A stretch of DNA of 64,000 bases from Phytoseiulus persimilis (Eukaryota > Arthropoda > Arachnida > Mesostigmata > Phytoseiidae): assembly GCA_037576195.1 (NCBI GenBank), contig CM075101.1, forward strand, positions 30,132,001 to 30,196,000, written 5' to 3'. The notes beneath the pieces were generated by a model that did no database searches, was not told where the DNA came from, and was given only the letters and a program-made list of their open reading frames with translations. A program made the translations under genes and the position numbers. Positions 1 through 12,517 of the stretch are shown in pieces; position 1 is the first letter of the stretch; each line of letters starts with the position of its first letter.

Positions 1-1656
1 CTTCCTCCTCGGAGTTCCGTATTGATGGGCAATCTGCGTTGGTCCGCAACCATGATTTCACAGTTGCGGCAACGATTCGCAACGAAACGAACGAACGATC
101 TTTCGAAAGCTCGGAACCGTCACCTTAACGTCATATTCACTATGCTGCAGAGAACTCCGCGTCACTTTCGCTTCTATACGCCATGAAACCACAGAGTTCC
201 TCTGCTTGATTCTGACGGAGCCGGCATCAGCAGTGCCTCTCAGCAGCCGAGCTCTATGCAAGATGAGCCCTAGTGGCCACCGCTCAGTTCCCGAGCGATT
301 AGAGCCTCCCATGAATTTCCACACACAGCTTCCTCCCATCTTACAGGCTCATTGCTCTCAACAACAGAGGAGATCACGTTCTGAAGTGAACCGAACTTTC
401 GGTGCTGTGACTCCCTGTGATCGTGACCCATAGTTGGAGAGAGTTTCCATGGAATCGCCGGATTCGTCATGCTCGATACATATCATTCGAAAAGAGCTCA
501 TCCTTGCACTCTGAATGCGGAGAGCAATATGTAAAAGACTTATATTCCTGTATACGACAATTCTCAGTTTTACCGTCCCCTCATCGACTCTTGGGTTCCG
601 AAAAAATATCCGATTGATTTAGGTTTGGCGTATTTGTATCCTCCGTTCCCTGCAAGACCCAAGCACACCGTTCACAGAAATATCGGAATTTTCGAAACGG
701 CGAGAACTGATATGTCCTTGCAAATTCTGAGAGGAAAGAATGCCGCCAAGGTTTCTCAACGGCGAGGCTTTCTCGATATCGTCGTGAGATCGATGGAATA
801 GTTTCGCGAGATTCCGTTACGAACCCGGCAATCCCTCTCCCGGTGCGCGTGGGTCCTAGACGACCCGACGAGCACAATACGAAAAAGGTCAATTCGATCG
901 GCCATTTTTCTTTTTTGATTCGATAGTTGATAGAAAAAACGATAAAGTTCAAAGTCCGCGTTCAAATTGCAGCTCCGATAACTTCCTTGAACGGTTCGGA
1001 TTAGGCGGCATAGGCAAACCCACCTCTCGCCGAAGCCCCCAAGGACTTCAGGAAGATCCCTCCCGGGAACCATCATGCTCAGCGAGCCTGTAGCTCGTTC
1101 AGCTCGCTGTTGCAGGGAACGCAGGACGGGGACAGCCAAGAATGGGAGGAGATCGACAGATGATGAATAAGTACTCGGAATAGGGCTGACCGATCTATTT
1201 ATGAGAAGTCTGTATTCATAGATCTATCGCATTGCAGTTGGACGCAAGCTGCGACCGAAGCCTTCTGAAAATTTATGGGTTTCGTCTCGGGTAAATGTTT
1301 TATCGGGCGCCGTCTATGAGACCTCGCGTGGGTCAGTGTAATCCGACCCGGAATTTCTGTTTGACACAGCGAGGAGCGGTACAGTGGTCTTCAACGACCG
1401 TGGAAACGAAAGACGCTTAAAGAACTCATTTCGAGAATGCGTCAGGTTGAAACGGATAACCCTGTTCTCGGCTCAGAGAGCTGCAGGCGGGACATGCTAT
1501 ATCGAGGTTGGCCTATATTCCTTCGATAGCGAGGGTCCCAGACTCCTAGCATACTCTTCGGGAGCATCGACTTAGCGTGACTCGCAAGGGATTTCCTCCG
1601 GGAGAGTTCCAAGGATCAGCCCCAGACCTGGAAAATGTTCGCACACACGAACTTAC
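1..1656. other. intron or flank downstream of the last visible stardust exon
   Basis: This is downstream, in the sense of transcription, of the exon that ends at 1657 with a GTAAGT donor. The next exon should continue the PDZ domain. I searched the minus strand here by eye for a PDZ carboxylate-loop start and its following beta strands and found none, so the PDZ, SH3 and guanylate-kinase exons probably lie beyond the left edge. Several open frames exist on the minus strand between 58 and 1139, but they match no MAGUK domain I know and have no clear splice sites. Confidence 0.5.
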
Positions 1657-4600
1657 GAGAGGCTCTCCGTCAACTTTGCGAACAACGACGACCTTCAGTG
1701 ACTTGTTTGCGAGCGAGTCTTGCGAAGTATCCTGTTCATCCTCCTCGTCCGAGCTGGATTCTCGCTGATTTTTCTCGAACGACTCATCCTCGGTTTCGGT
1801 AGCCGACTCTTCTACTTTTTCATCGTCTGCCTGCTTCCGTAGAGTCATCAGAGCCACTTGGTCGTGCGCGTCGAGCAGATTGTCTACGTGGGGTGAGCCG
1901 AGGATCTTCGCCAATTCTTGTGCTTCCTGAAACGGAGCTTAGTGACAGGGCGTTCCGATTCGAAAAGTTTCAGCGTCGTTCCTCAGATATTCAGAAAAGT
2001 ACAATGTTCTATGAGCTTTAATCCGATCAGCTGCAGGTCACTATCCCTTCATGAGGCGTCTAGGGACCCCGAGAGGAGGGAGCGATATCCGTTTCCTTTT
2101 TGCACCTCCTTCCCCCTCCCCTTTCCCCCTCCCCTTCAGAACTTCTCGAAGCGATTGTTTGCTCATCGTAAAATCGGAGACCATCGTCGTTCGGCGGCAG
2201 ACTCAACTTCTACATAGACCCCCTCTTCAGACAGCCAAGGTCAGCTGCCGCTATGTTGTTCCATGTTTTACGGCTGCCTTAGGTCTGTTCGTTGACTTGT
2301 GGACAACAACCTCGAGAGCGCTAGGCCGCTTAATTCCAGAAACAGAGCTCCTGTGAGAGCGAGAGTTGCGAACCCACCTTGTTGAACTTGTTTGCGCGGC
2401 ACTGTCTGGCGACGTCGCGCGCGATTTCAACGGTTTTTACGTGCGCCGTGGTTGGGCCTGTGGAGAGGTCCACTCGGAGGCTTGGCGTCTGCGGCTCGGT
2501 GGGCTTCAACTCCTGTAATTCAAACAAAAGAAACGTTCCCCACTATTCTTCCGTACTAGAAAGTCAGCAAAATCCGGTCGAGTGGAAGCTGGGAGCGGGC
2601 TACTCATTGCCGGCGAATCGTAGAAGACCAGGGCTCATTCTGAGCCTAGCAGCCCTCTCTGAGTGTCCTCCAGTTCGTGGGGATCGAATCGAAACACGGA
2701 ACTTTTTCAACGCGACGTACCGTTCGAGTGTGAATATGGAGTTCCCGGGTGACCACTTCGATGGTTTCAACTATTTTACTGTCGTCCTCGGGGTCCTCAG
2801 GATAGCCAGGATTGTCCTGACCCGAATAGCCGGCTGGGAAAGGGAGAGAGAAGCGTATGTGAGTTGAATTTCATTCCGACTCGCTTGAAGTTCTTATGAT
2901 TCCAACTATGTAAATCCGTGACGCAGAATAAGCCAGCCGCGACGGCGCGAAGAATTCCGCTCGAGGAAAAGGGAAGCCTCCGCATTCAAGAAGGCAGCGC
3001 GTTCCAACAACAGCCGAACGGGAATTTCCGAGTGCTTTGAACAGCGAAACTTCGCGCATTTTTTCGGCATTCATTCCTCTGCGCTCATTCCTGCTGCAGT
3101 TTTTACAATGGATGTTTCCGTCGCTGGTCGGCCGATACTCGTTCGAGCGCTGGGAGGAATTTGAGCAGAGGTCTTCTCAGATCGTAGCCCGACACAAAGG
3201 CAGGCCGATATGGATGATAATTCGCCTAGCTGTGGCCCCACGATATCGAAAAGTACCATCGTAGTTCGGACTCCAGAACGCTCCGAAAGTGCAGCTGTTG
3301 TCATATCCGTCCGGAAATGGAGCAATCGATCGTAGAAGGCTGCAGCAAGATCGAGCAAGTTTCCCCTCCCCCCCCCCCCCCCCTGGATCTCTGGCATGAA
3401 ATTTCTCGACTTCCTTTCGAGGTCTCGACCTAACTCCCGGAATTTCTTTTGAACTCGTGGCATTGCCGCCCTCATCGCGAGTCAACGTCTTCTCACGTCA
3501 ACTACATGACCACGTACCAAAGGAGTAAAGTGCACGCTGGCAACAGCATCCGGGGCGAAATAAAAGTGGCCTAATGGAATTCACACAAAGAGTGCATTTT
3601 GTTTGACTCAACCGTAGCACTGTAACAATGAAGATGAGTCGCCGCGACAACACGAACAACAACAACAGCGGCAGCAACGAATGCGTCCGCCGAGGCGAAG
3701 TCGGTACAGATTCCATTTATTCGCTGAAGAAACGGGACGCGCCCGACGACTCCATCAAGTCTGCGACATAAGAACCGAAGTCGGACGAATCAAGCAACCT
3801 ACAAAGGGATGACGCAATGGAGAAGCGTTTCTGCCTCTAGGCATTCATCTCGCGAGCGGAAGGGGAATTCTCCAAACGTTGCACTTCTGATTTCCAGCGA
3901 CATTGAGCCAAAACGTGAGGGAGTTGGCACACGGGCACAAGAAATGCAGAGGACTAGCTATTCAAGGAGCTCGACAGCTACCAAAGCGGGAAGCGTCTTT
4001 GGAATTTTTCGTTGCGTGAAACGCTGCGGTTCACATTCAGTCCTGGATCCCCACCCCCCGTATGTTTCCAGGAGATAGAAACCAGCCACCGACGAGACGT
4101 GGAACAAAGGTGGAACACAAGGAACGAACACAGCGAAGCCTTCCCCTGCCTTTTCCGAGGGAACGGAAGCTAGCAGAACCACGGCGAAATCTGATTCCTG
4201 CAACCGGCAGTGTCTTCAAAAGCGCAGGAAGCAGCTCGGAGTGAGGACACGGGGCGTTGAGGACGCCAGAAAAGAGAAGATGGGACAATAAGGGGGCAGG
4301 GACGGTGGGGAGCATGAGGAAACATAGGGGTCAGGGAGGAAATCGCGAAAAGCAGAGAAAGGCGTGTCCGATCCGTCGTTTGCAAAAAGATGTCGAAAAC
4401 AAAGTGACAAAAGATGACATGCTTCCATGATCACGAAGGCCGCTCCAGAACGTTCTCTGTGTCTTCTGCCCGTCCCCTCTCACCCCTGCCCCTGGTGGAA
4501 CGGTCGGCTCCGGTGCGAACGCGAAACCACTTATTAATCTCAGCAGACGTTCATAGGGCGGAAGGGTGAAAAAATGCGGAGCGAAATTGTTTGGATGTTT

Positions 4601-6717
4601 GTTCAGTCGGGCGGATGTCCGCTCCTGGAATTCGTGCCAGTCAGGTAGCGGTCCGCCAGACTAGCCACCTAGCCGCCCTCCTTCCTCAGATGTTCGTTAG
4701 CTTCACGGGCTAGCTGTCAGTGAACAACCAACCGGTAAGTTAGCCGGCGAGCGGGCTGGGAAGGGAGAGGGGTCAGTCAGGACGGCACCTCGTCGCTGGA
4801 TGCCAAGAGCCAAAGTTCTCCATCACGGAAGGAAGAGACCGTTCGGATGTTGGAGGGCGAGGAATCAGCCAGCCGTTATAATTACCGTTTTATCCCCCTG
4901 AACAACGAAGAGGATATCGCTTACCCAGCCGAGTTTAGCCAGCTCGGTTGGTCGGCCATCTGCTCTGACGTTGCTTGGCCCAACTCGGCTGACTAGTTGG
5001 TTGGATAGCGAGGTTTTCTCCCAGCGAAGGACAACTGGGATTAAGCTCCGCAGCGACGACCGGCTCCGTTCGCATCGTGCGCCATTGACTTCGTATTTAA
5101 TTGCGACTCTGCTCGGTCCGTTCGCCTTTTCCCGCCTTCAGCTCAATAACCTCCCCGCCCCGCTACGCGTTCGTCTCTCTCTGGTTGCGCTATCCCGCTC
5201 GCACTCTTCGTTTTCCTGACCTGGTCCGTGCGCTGTCGCTTGCTCCTCATCGCCGGCGTATCGAGCTCCATCCTTTTCCCCTCCCGAAAAGTAGTTGATC
5301 TTCATAGAAACCCCGCCTCCCCGCTGATTCGGCGGTACACCTCGGGAATCACGACTCATCATGGCCAGGAAATCAAGCTCGAGGCTTGGCTGGCTCGAAA
5401 GTAGGATTCGATCCTCGCTGGAGCCACGAGACCGGTACAAACTATGTCCTCGTTCTCAACGCCACTGCTCGTTGACTTGAACGGCCGACCAGATTGACAG
5501 ACAAGCGAAGAGAGAAGGAGGAGGAGGTGGTCGGAGCCACAGCAATTTGTATTGTAATATGGGGTTAAGAAATTTGCAAAAGAGGCTCGACGCGAGCTGA
5601 GGACGCGTGAGTCGGCTAAGGTTCCCGCGTCGGGAGATTGCTCGCCAAGTCGGACTTACGCCCTTGCTCGCGCCGAGAGGGGAGCGAACAGTGACGCCTT
5701 AACGAAGACAGCTGCTAGCTTTCCTGTCCCCTCTCCACCGGTCCCCGAACGGCACCCCCGCCCGATCTTCTTCGTCCATGTCTCGTTCCTGTTCTTCTTT
5801 CTGCTTTGCCAAAAAGCAATTCTCCTAAAAGGTTTCGGCGCTGCTACTCCGGTTGCTGCCGCTGACACCTCGGTCACCATGCGCCCTGCAGCTAATTGCG
5901 ATAAATCTCGGCCAACACAGTTTACACTCAACAGAGCGGATGTATCAACCGAGTTAGCAACCGGTCGCCCCCACTGAGCGGAAAGTGTCACGCCGCGCAC
6001 GACGAATCCTCGCCTGCTCATGTTTGACTCTTGCTTCCTCCGAACCTCCGTCGTTCAGCTACCGGGGGCATTTCAGCGAGAGACCGGTTAAATTCGTCTG
6101 AAACAAAGGACCGAAGCATCGCATGGGCTCTGTAAACACAGACCACTGACCGGACGGACATCGGCGGATATTTTCGGAGCGCTGTCGGTAACGAATGTAT
6201 CGAGTTCGAGAGTAATTTCCGACTGTCCGGAGGTTGCGTAGGCTCTCCTTCGGTTCCAAGGAGGGCATAGCTCTTAAAAGATTACCGATTACCGGGTCCT
6301 TCCCTCTCTTGGACGATCAGATCTAAGAATGAGCAGCGGATGGGCCCCTAAGCGGTTGGCCCGAATCCGATTTCAGTCGATGTGAATCAAAATCTGCATC
6401 CGCATCCGACGAGCGCTTTCTCTCGGGCTCGATCGCATCGTCCGGCGCGACGTTGGACGCATCTGATCTCTTCCGATAGATGAGCACGTTAACGTTCAAT
6501 GAAGTCTACCCGTTCCCGTTTCGGCGCAACCAAATGAGGCATTTCCTCGGATTGAATGGGTATCGAGAAGGCGGAAATCTCCAGCTCGATTCCGATACCA
6601 CTCGTTATTTGGAAGCTGAGAAACTTTCATTAGGGAACGCAAGTTTAGATAAACTTGTTGTTCTGGAGGCTCACGCCACTCTGGTGCTGGGGCGTCCACC
6701 TCGAATTCCATCTTCAT
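1657..6717 (-). CDS. sdt: stardust/PALS1-like MAGUK, 5' part (partial at left edge)
   Basis: Membrane-associated guanylate kinase scaffold of the Crumbs apical-polarity complex (family knowledge). Four minus-strand exons join in phase: 6717-6675 (ATG, with an in-frame TGA 15 nt upstream), 2833-2721, 2512-2378 and 1926-1657. The last exon carries an L27-type helix containing ILGSPHVDNLLDAHDQVA, which resembles the second L27 repeat of PALS1. A strongly acidic Ser/Asp/Glu linker follows, then KVVVVRKVDGEPL, which is where the PDZ domain of this family starts; the exon stops there at a GTAAGT donor. The first intron is 3.8 kb, the other two 208 and 451 bp. PDZ, SH3 and GUK exons are not in the window. 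Exons 2-4 are well supported. Exon 1 rests on phase, its GTGAGC donor and the upstream stop. Another MPP-family member is possible. Confidence 0.72.
2834..6674. other. large first intron of the stardust-like gene
   Basis: A 3.8 kb stretch between the proposed first and second coding exons. It contains a 15-base C tract and, on the plus strand at 3628-3771, a 47-codon open frame rich in Asn and Ser with no recognised similarity. On the minus strand near 3380-3475 there is a short basic open frame ending at the G tract. None of these can be assigned. Alternative promoters or first exons of stardust may lie here, but no core promoter is clear. Confidence 0.4.
3369..3383. repeat. poly-C tract, 15 bases
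   Basis: Uninterrupted run of 15 C, preceded by another short C-rich stretch. It lies inside the first intron of the stardust-like gene. Homopolymers this long are prone to length error in sequencing and to length variation between individuals. Confidence 0.95.
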
Positions 6718-9539
6718 TCCCGCGCGTTCTCCCGTTCAATGATTATGAAAGTCTCTCAGGATTTCTAGTCGCACAGCCATTGCAGGGAGTTCAACATATA
6801 TCATGACAACCCCGAGACACTCAAAAATGCGAGAATTCGGGTCCAGAGAGATGCATGTACCTGATTCGCACCAGATGCTTATTGGCCTCCCGTACCTGAG
6901 AGGTATCACGTGTCTCCGGCAAAAGCCCGAAAAGGCAGAGGATCATCCTCTGGGCTAGAGTGCAAGCGGTAAACATAGAGTCTGCGACCTATAAATTGCT
7001 TCGGCGTCAATGTGTCGTCCATCTAACCACGCACATGTGGTGCAGACCACGCCCGCAAAATTCGCAATCTCGGCAGCTGAACTCGCCGCGATCCCGCTCT
7101 TCTCCATCCGAGAGGGACCCGAATGACACATGGCATCAGTGCGCCGTCTGCTCCGATACTCCATCTCGTGTCGTTTCTGATAACGTCCATTCTTTTCTCT
7201 CACTCAGAAGACGAAGATGAGCACAGCGTTCAGGGCCGGCCGACACCGCTTCAGTTTGGATTTATTCCTCAAACCGTCGATAATGCGTTTTGTACGATCA
7301 TGGTTTATGGCGTTCGGTCGGCAAGAGCGGCCGGAGAATTCGCCTTGAAGATCATGACCATTCGGTCAGTTCTCAGAAGTCGATTCCCCATATGTAACAT
7401 CCTCGGTCACCTAGCATCGCTGTAATAACTACGCGAAGAAAGGGAACATCACATCGCCTGGCCGGCACGAGTCCGCCAAGCTCTGCTGCATCCTCGCTTC
7501 TGAGGTTGATAGCGATGACGAAACTTCATTCCTTGTTATCTAGCTTCATATCTCATATTTCGCTGGATCGTTCTTGCGTCGATCATACGAATCACTGTTT
7601 CCTATGCCAAGCGATGGCAAAACGTTGCCTCACAGAAAAATCTTCTTCCCTGCCATAAATTCCAGGTACGTGTTCGGTCGCAACCTTCAGGTCGAAAATA
7701 AGTCGCTGTTGACCCATTTTCTACACTTAGCAGATCTACATTTTGTGAAGGAGAGCTTCTTTTAGGTTGTCTTGGGGAACGACATCGGGGTTTTCGCGAA
7801 CGCGGAAGGACTCGAATGCCGTTGATCCGATTGATTGAAATTTATGCAGCCAACGATTCGTGCTGAACAGATTGGGCGGCCGTGAATTCCACTTAGGTGG
7901 AATGAAAGCGTTGGATTTGAAAAATAGCCGTCTCCTCCCTCAGGTTTCGAAAGCAGGTGAGCCATCTGCTCGAAGGTCACGAAACGATTTTGGGCGCGTC
8001 GCAAAACTGCAGCGGAAGAAAATCTCAGCCACAAATCGGCAATCGAGCTCACGTAGGCGACGATGACGACCGCCGCGTTGGCCGATAGTTTGGTCTTGGA
8101 GATCCGAAGAGCCATCGGCTCTCGATCCGAATTCTAGAGTTCTCGGAGCGATAGTCGCCGTGACTTCACGCAGGCCCGGACTTCAAAACGCTTCCGATCC
8201 AGGACCGATCGACGGTGAAGGCTAACGTTTCTTCGGCAGCCACACAAATTATTCCAATGGATACGATGTCAACGCGCGGCGGCGAACCGCTGCTGCAGAG
8301 CCGACGAAACTGGCCGTTGAAGGATGATTCATGTGATATCGACCGTTGTCAACATCTTGGTAAGCATTCAGAGAACTCCGTTGCCTGGGAGACCCGAGTA
8401 AAAACATATCGACGAGGAGAAAATCAACGCTGTCCCCCGGAATTCCGCGTTGGACAACTCGTGAGATTCATGCGAGAAGATCATTTTGAATCCGGCCACA
8501 TTCTAGTGATCCCGATCCTGACCATGGAATTCCGCCATCTGTCCCCCGACAGGTGCTCACGGTCCACCTGTACAGCTGACCAGCGAGGCGTGGAATCACC
8601 ACACCTTCTTGAGCTGGGGTCCATGACAGCGGAGAGCTCACGGAGGCGTAATAGAAACGAAACTGGGTGCTGTACCAGAACGGATACCTTCGGAACTGGA
8701 ACGACCACAATATATGTCTCTAGATTCTCGTTCTATTCGCGGAGACAGAAATGACAGCACCATCCGACTCGATAACGCACTAGCCGCCTTTCGATTTCTC
8801 CTGAGAGGGACAGCTGACTGCCAAACGCTCTCTCGACACAGAACATCGCCACTTGAACTCGGAGTCCCTCTCATTTAGTACTCGGACGCTTCCTTTCGTT
8901 GACTCGGCGCTTTCACCTACAGCGCGGCTCCACTCAGTGTGTGAACCAAGTTTGGGCCTTCGAGGCAACATTCCACACCCCGTAGAACGATAGATAGACA
9001 GTTCAATGACCAGCTCCGGCGCCCACGGAACAGGTACAACTTACAATGTTCCACAGGACTCGGCTTTTGCTCAGCGATTCACACTTATCGTAAACTGTTA
9101 ACTCACTCGAGTAATTCGGAGTGGACTGGAAGGTTGTCTCGGTCCCGCAGAGCAACACAGAAGTTGCACCAACAACACAGCAGAAGTTTCGCTCGAACGG
9201 CCCGTGACGAAGTGCTGCCACCACTGAAGAGCGCCCTCTTGCGGAAACGGACATGTGCCATGAACAGCGCATGCGCTCACAGAAGCGAATCCGTGTTCCG
9301 AACAGAAAAGTCAAGTCGAAGGCACGTCGCAGAGGCCGGCCGAGCGTAAAACAACGCAGCGAACGCTCGTTTTCCTACGGCAACGGTAGAAAACGGTCAG
9401 ATACAGCCGGCGGTTTGTCGCCATTTCTGCGCGGCGTCTTCATGTCATTCCCGTTCGGCGGCGGCCAAAGCGCTGTGAGTCGCGATGATATCCCCGCGGG
9501 GCTTTTGCTTCCCAGATTGATTCGATTTCGCGCGACAAA
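6718..9539. other. region upstream of stardust exon 1, no assigned gene
   Basis: No gene can be named here. A minus-strand open frame at 8115-7762 starts with ATG in a good context and has a hydrophobic stretch near residues 13-32. A plus-strand frame at 8215-8754 (179 codons) overlaps minus-strand open frames at 8710-8468. Neither shows a recognised domain or a convincing splice pair. The stardust promoter or 5' UTR exons could lie here. Confidence 0.35.
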
Positions 9540-9763
9540 TCAAGGTGGCAGAATGTTTTTCTCGACGAAAGGGAGGACAAACTGGTCTTCATCGATAATC
9601 GCGTTCTCGACATGGTGCAGGGATGGAAGCTTGTCCACTGTCTCGATCTTTTCATTCCATTCATGCGGGATGAACTTTGGCAAGAAACAAAAGGCCTCGT
9701 CGGAACGGAGAAACAAGTCGAAGGAGTACAGCGTGGGCAATAGGTCCGTGTCACGAAAGAAGA
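9540..9763 (-). CDS. probable terminal exon of an unidentified gene
   Basis: An acceptor ending CTCTCAG precedes two bases and then 73 codons to a TGA. The frame reads FFRDTDLLPTLYSFDLFLRS, continues with an aromatic and acidic mix, and ends NILPP. The amino-acid make-up and regular codon use look like a real globular protein rather than a chance frame, but I do not recognise the family. It may be the 3' end of the gene whose other exons lie at higher coordinates on this strand. No polyadenylation signal is obvious just downstream. Confidence 0.38.
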
Positions 9764-10374
9764 CTGAGAGATCTGTTCTAACGATGGCTAGATGCTTAAT
9801 GGCTATAGTAATCTAGCCGTTCACGCCTGAGGTGACTGATTCCGGCTCCCGTAACGTGCTGATTGTCGCGCACGAGCGCCGGTTCCGACTGTCTTCACAC
9901 CTCATGATTTGCGTGTTAAAGAACGCTTCGTTGAGATAACTAGTGCAATCATACAAATCGAGGATAATTCACAATCATCCAGTGTGCTGGGGATCGCACG
10001 CCCTCGAAGGCTGCTCATTCGCTAATGAGAGAGCAGGAATTCAAGTTCCCCACACTTCGACACGACATGTACCTCTCCGACGATGACTCTTTGTTGTGTC
10101 TTGAAGGTAAAAACTGCTCGAAGCGGAGTCTCGCACTCGTAGTGAGGATAATTATAAAGCGCGGCGTTTCCGCACCCCAAGCCTGGACCAAAGGTTCTCA
10201 AAACGCACTGCCGGAACAGGTCGACTCTTCTGCAAGAACCTCCTCCCCAGGCTCACGTAAATAAACCGGAGCAGGAACGGTTTTATCGGGAGAACTAGAG
10301 GACTCGAATGAGCCGCGGCAAGATTTGAATATTCTCAACCAATCGCGAAAAATTTTTTCGGAAATATCTAGGAG

Positions 10375-10594
10375 CTACTCCCAGAGATCCTTATCGGAAT
10401 CCGTAGAGAGAGTTCCGCCTCCGGGAGAGGTTGGATTGTTTCTACTCGCTTCTACCAGTTGAGGAGGCAAACAGTTTGTCCGAAGCGCGGCCTCCTGTGT
10501 CCGGACGGAGAGCATCCCGACCACCTTCAATAAGGCCGCAAGGCGCTTCGGGTTTGGCTTGACTAGTTCATCATCGTATTCCGCTCCGGCGCCG
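10375..10594 (-). CDS. probable exon, unidentified protein (possible C terminus)
   Basis: Open for 72 codons to a TAG after an acceptor preceded by a pyrimidine-rich stretch (CTTCTGTTCCTTTCCTGGCA, then ACTATAATAG); enters in phase 2. The product begins GAGAEYDDELVKPNPKRLAA, has a likely helix (LAALLKVVGMLSVRT), then a Ser/Thr/Gly-rich tail ending DSDKDLWE. I do not recognise it. It could be the last exon of a separate gene, or an internal exon if a weak donor at the CTG/GTAGAA position is used. Confidence 0.36.
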
Positions 10595-10656
10595 CTATTA
10601 TAGTGCCAGGAAAGGAACAGAAGATCGATCAATTTGCAATACCGATCGTGGTTGGT

Positions 10657-11329
10657 TCAGTGGTCGTGATGGTAGAAGTGGTGGTCGTGGAGAAAGAGGA
10701 GGAGATACTGAGGGCAGCAGGAGCGGCGGTAGTCTCCGCGGCGTACGATGTTGTGTTCATCGCTACCGGTATTGAAGGAGGAGCTATTCCGCAAGGAGAA
10801 GATTCTATTATTAAACAAAGTACAGCAGAGACCAGCGATAGTCCCGTACAGGGAGCCCGCAAGATGCAAGAGCACATCCTCGAACAGAAATCCCGTGGGA
10901 ACCGTCTCTCCCGATATCGGCGTCAAAGCCCGAAACGAGGCCCTGCGAAGTGCGGATCGAGCCGGAACATTCCTCGAAACAAACCACCCCATGATGCCGT
11001 CTAAGCAAACTTCGCTCTTGTGGGTTCCAGTCGCGTCTGAACGATGCATTGGCGAAAGATTTGCCAGTTCGCATAGGTCTCACATTGAACCGCATGAATG
11101 GTTGCCGCAAACGTCCATGGGAGTGCTCCGAAACGACCTGAGAATCGATATTGGAAGTGCCAATGGACAGAACGTGACCGCCCGAAACGGCACCAACGCT
11201 CTCCCCTATGATTCGTTTCGAGATTGCCCCTTCCGTTTCCTCATCCTCCACTCGAGCCCACTGGCACCGGATGGGTACGACTTGGAGTTCCCTGACTTCA
11301 GCTCTTGTCTCTCGGGGGCGCAAAACTGA
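10657..11329. other. region open on both strands, coding strand uncertain
   Basis: The plus strand is open for 193 codons (10748-11329). The minus strand is open in two other frames: 11323-10811 (170 codons) and 11049-10657 (130 codons). The second minus frame includes a hydrophobic stretch (GFLFEDVLLHLAGSLYGTIA) and ends near a possible GTAGCG donor. Neighbouring exon-like segments are on the minus strand, which favours that strand. No family is recognised. Confidence 0.3.
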
Positions 11330-11834
11330 GTTTTAAGCTCGGCTCCCCGACTCATTAGTAGTCTATTACAGGATCTCGATCGGAGCTCATGAGCGAGTTG
11401 TTAGCATCTAATACAAAAAAGGCATCTGCCATGGATTCCCAATATATACAGTGTTGCAGAACTTGTTTTCCCTTGGTACAAGCTGCTCCGTTGGCTCCAT
11501 GTATTATGTATGATTGTTCGATGAGATGCCTTGGGGCCTGGCCGGCTTTCGGGGTTGTTGGAGAGTTCCTTGGCTATCCCGAAGACTTGTGTGGCTCGTC
11601 GTTTCGTTGATAGTTTCGCCTTTGCAGCCGTTTGCACAGCTGCGCAGGTGGCTTCAATTGAGTGCTTCATTAAGTAGAGGTCGCCTCGTTCTTCCGGGCC
11701 TGCGTTGATTTGACAAGTTGTCCCGTCGAAAAGCAAGAACTTGAACGAATTCTTGGAGGTGGGCAGGAATCCCAAGTTTCATCCGCATGTTCAGAACGGC
11801 TCTCACGTCGCTGTAAATGGAATCTTCAACTCAC

Positions 11835-11990
11835 ATGTTGACGGCTTGTCGAGTTGCTCCATGCTCCTGAGCAGCCGACGCCTGTCCTGAGTTCCTAGTA
11901 TTGCATTGAAAAGGACCATCTTCTCCTGATGGCCAGTGAAGCTCGTTTGCTTTTGACGCGCATGGATCAGAGAGACAACATCTTGGAGAG
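11835..11990 (-). CDS. probable internal exon, unidentified protein
   Basis: Has a good acceptor (CACATTTTCAG) and a strong donor (GTGAGT). It enters in phase 1 and leaves in phase 1, with 51 whole codons that read as two amphipathic helices: LQDVVSLIHARQKQTSFTGH, then a segment ending RRRLLRSMEQLDKPST. The combination of both splice sites and a helical sequence makes this one of the better unassigned exons. The family is not recognised. A second frame is also open across it but is less protein-like. Confidence 0.45.
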
Positions 11991-12366
11991 CTGAAAATGT
12001 GAGAAGTTGTGCGTCAGGCTAGCCTCTATCGTATTCGGAGAAACCGCTGTCCTTCTCAAGGCTCATATTTCATGCAAGCCAAGACATAATTATATCCACG
12101 TCCGAGAGTTCCTATCAGGCGAGCACTCTTGGTGGGACGTGGGCAGACGCGGCGACCGGTTCCCCCTGCACGGCCGTGTACGGGCAACCGAGTGCCGAGA
12201 GGAAGAAGATTCCATCCGGAAGTTTCGTCCGCAACGAATTCCGTCCGACTTCTGATCCATGGACCGGTGAGGGTGGCGATTGCACGAAGACGAGGAAGAA
12301 AGGGAAGCTCGATGCTATCGTGACTCGTGACAGAAAATCCGAGTGGGATGGAACTGGATGAGCTAC

Positions 12367-12517
12367 TGTGGCAGGAGCTCCCGAGAAGCGCTGACAAACT
12401 CCGAGAAGGCTCGCAGTATCGCTTCCTCGGCTGAGGGAAGGCCGGAGGGAAGAATATTCTTCATCTGCTTTTGCCAGCCCTCCAACTGCTCTCGTCCGCC
12501 GGCATCCAGCCCTATAG
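12367..12517 (-). CDS. possible exon, unidentified protein
   Basis: Forty-nine codons after an acceptor ending ATCAACAG. The product includes GREQLEGWQKQMKNILPSG and a following helix (AEEAILRAFSEFVSASRELL). The frame closes soon after, and the only nearby donor (GTAGCT) is weak. Its exit phase does not match the entry phase of the exon at 11990-11835, so either an exon between them is missing or one of the ends is wrong. Confidence 0.3.

Noticed and set aside
11401-11775. Minus-strand frame ending in a Cys-rich motif (RCLFCIRC) as a piggyBac-type transposase tail
   Set aside because: Only the final cysteines resemble such a tail; spacing is wrong and no catalytic region, inverted ends or TTAA flanks are seen.
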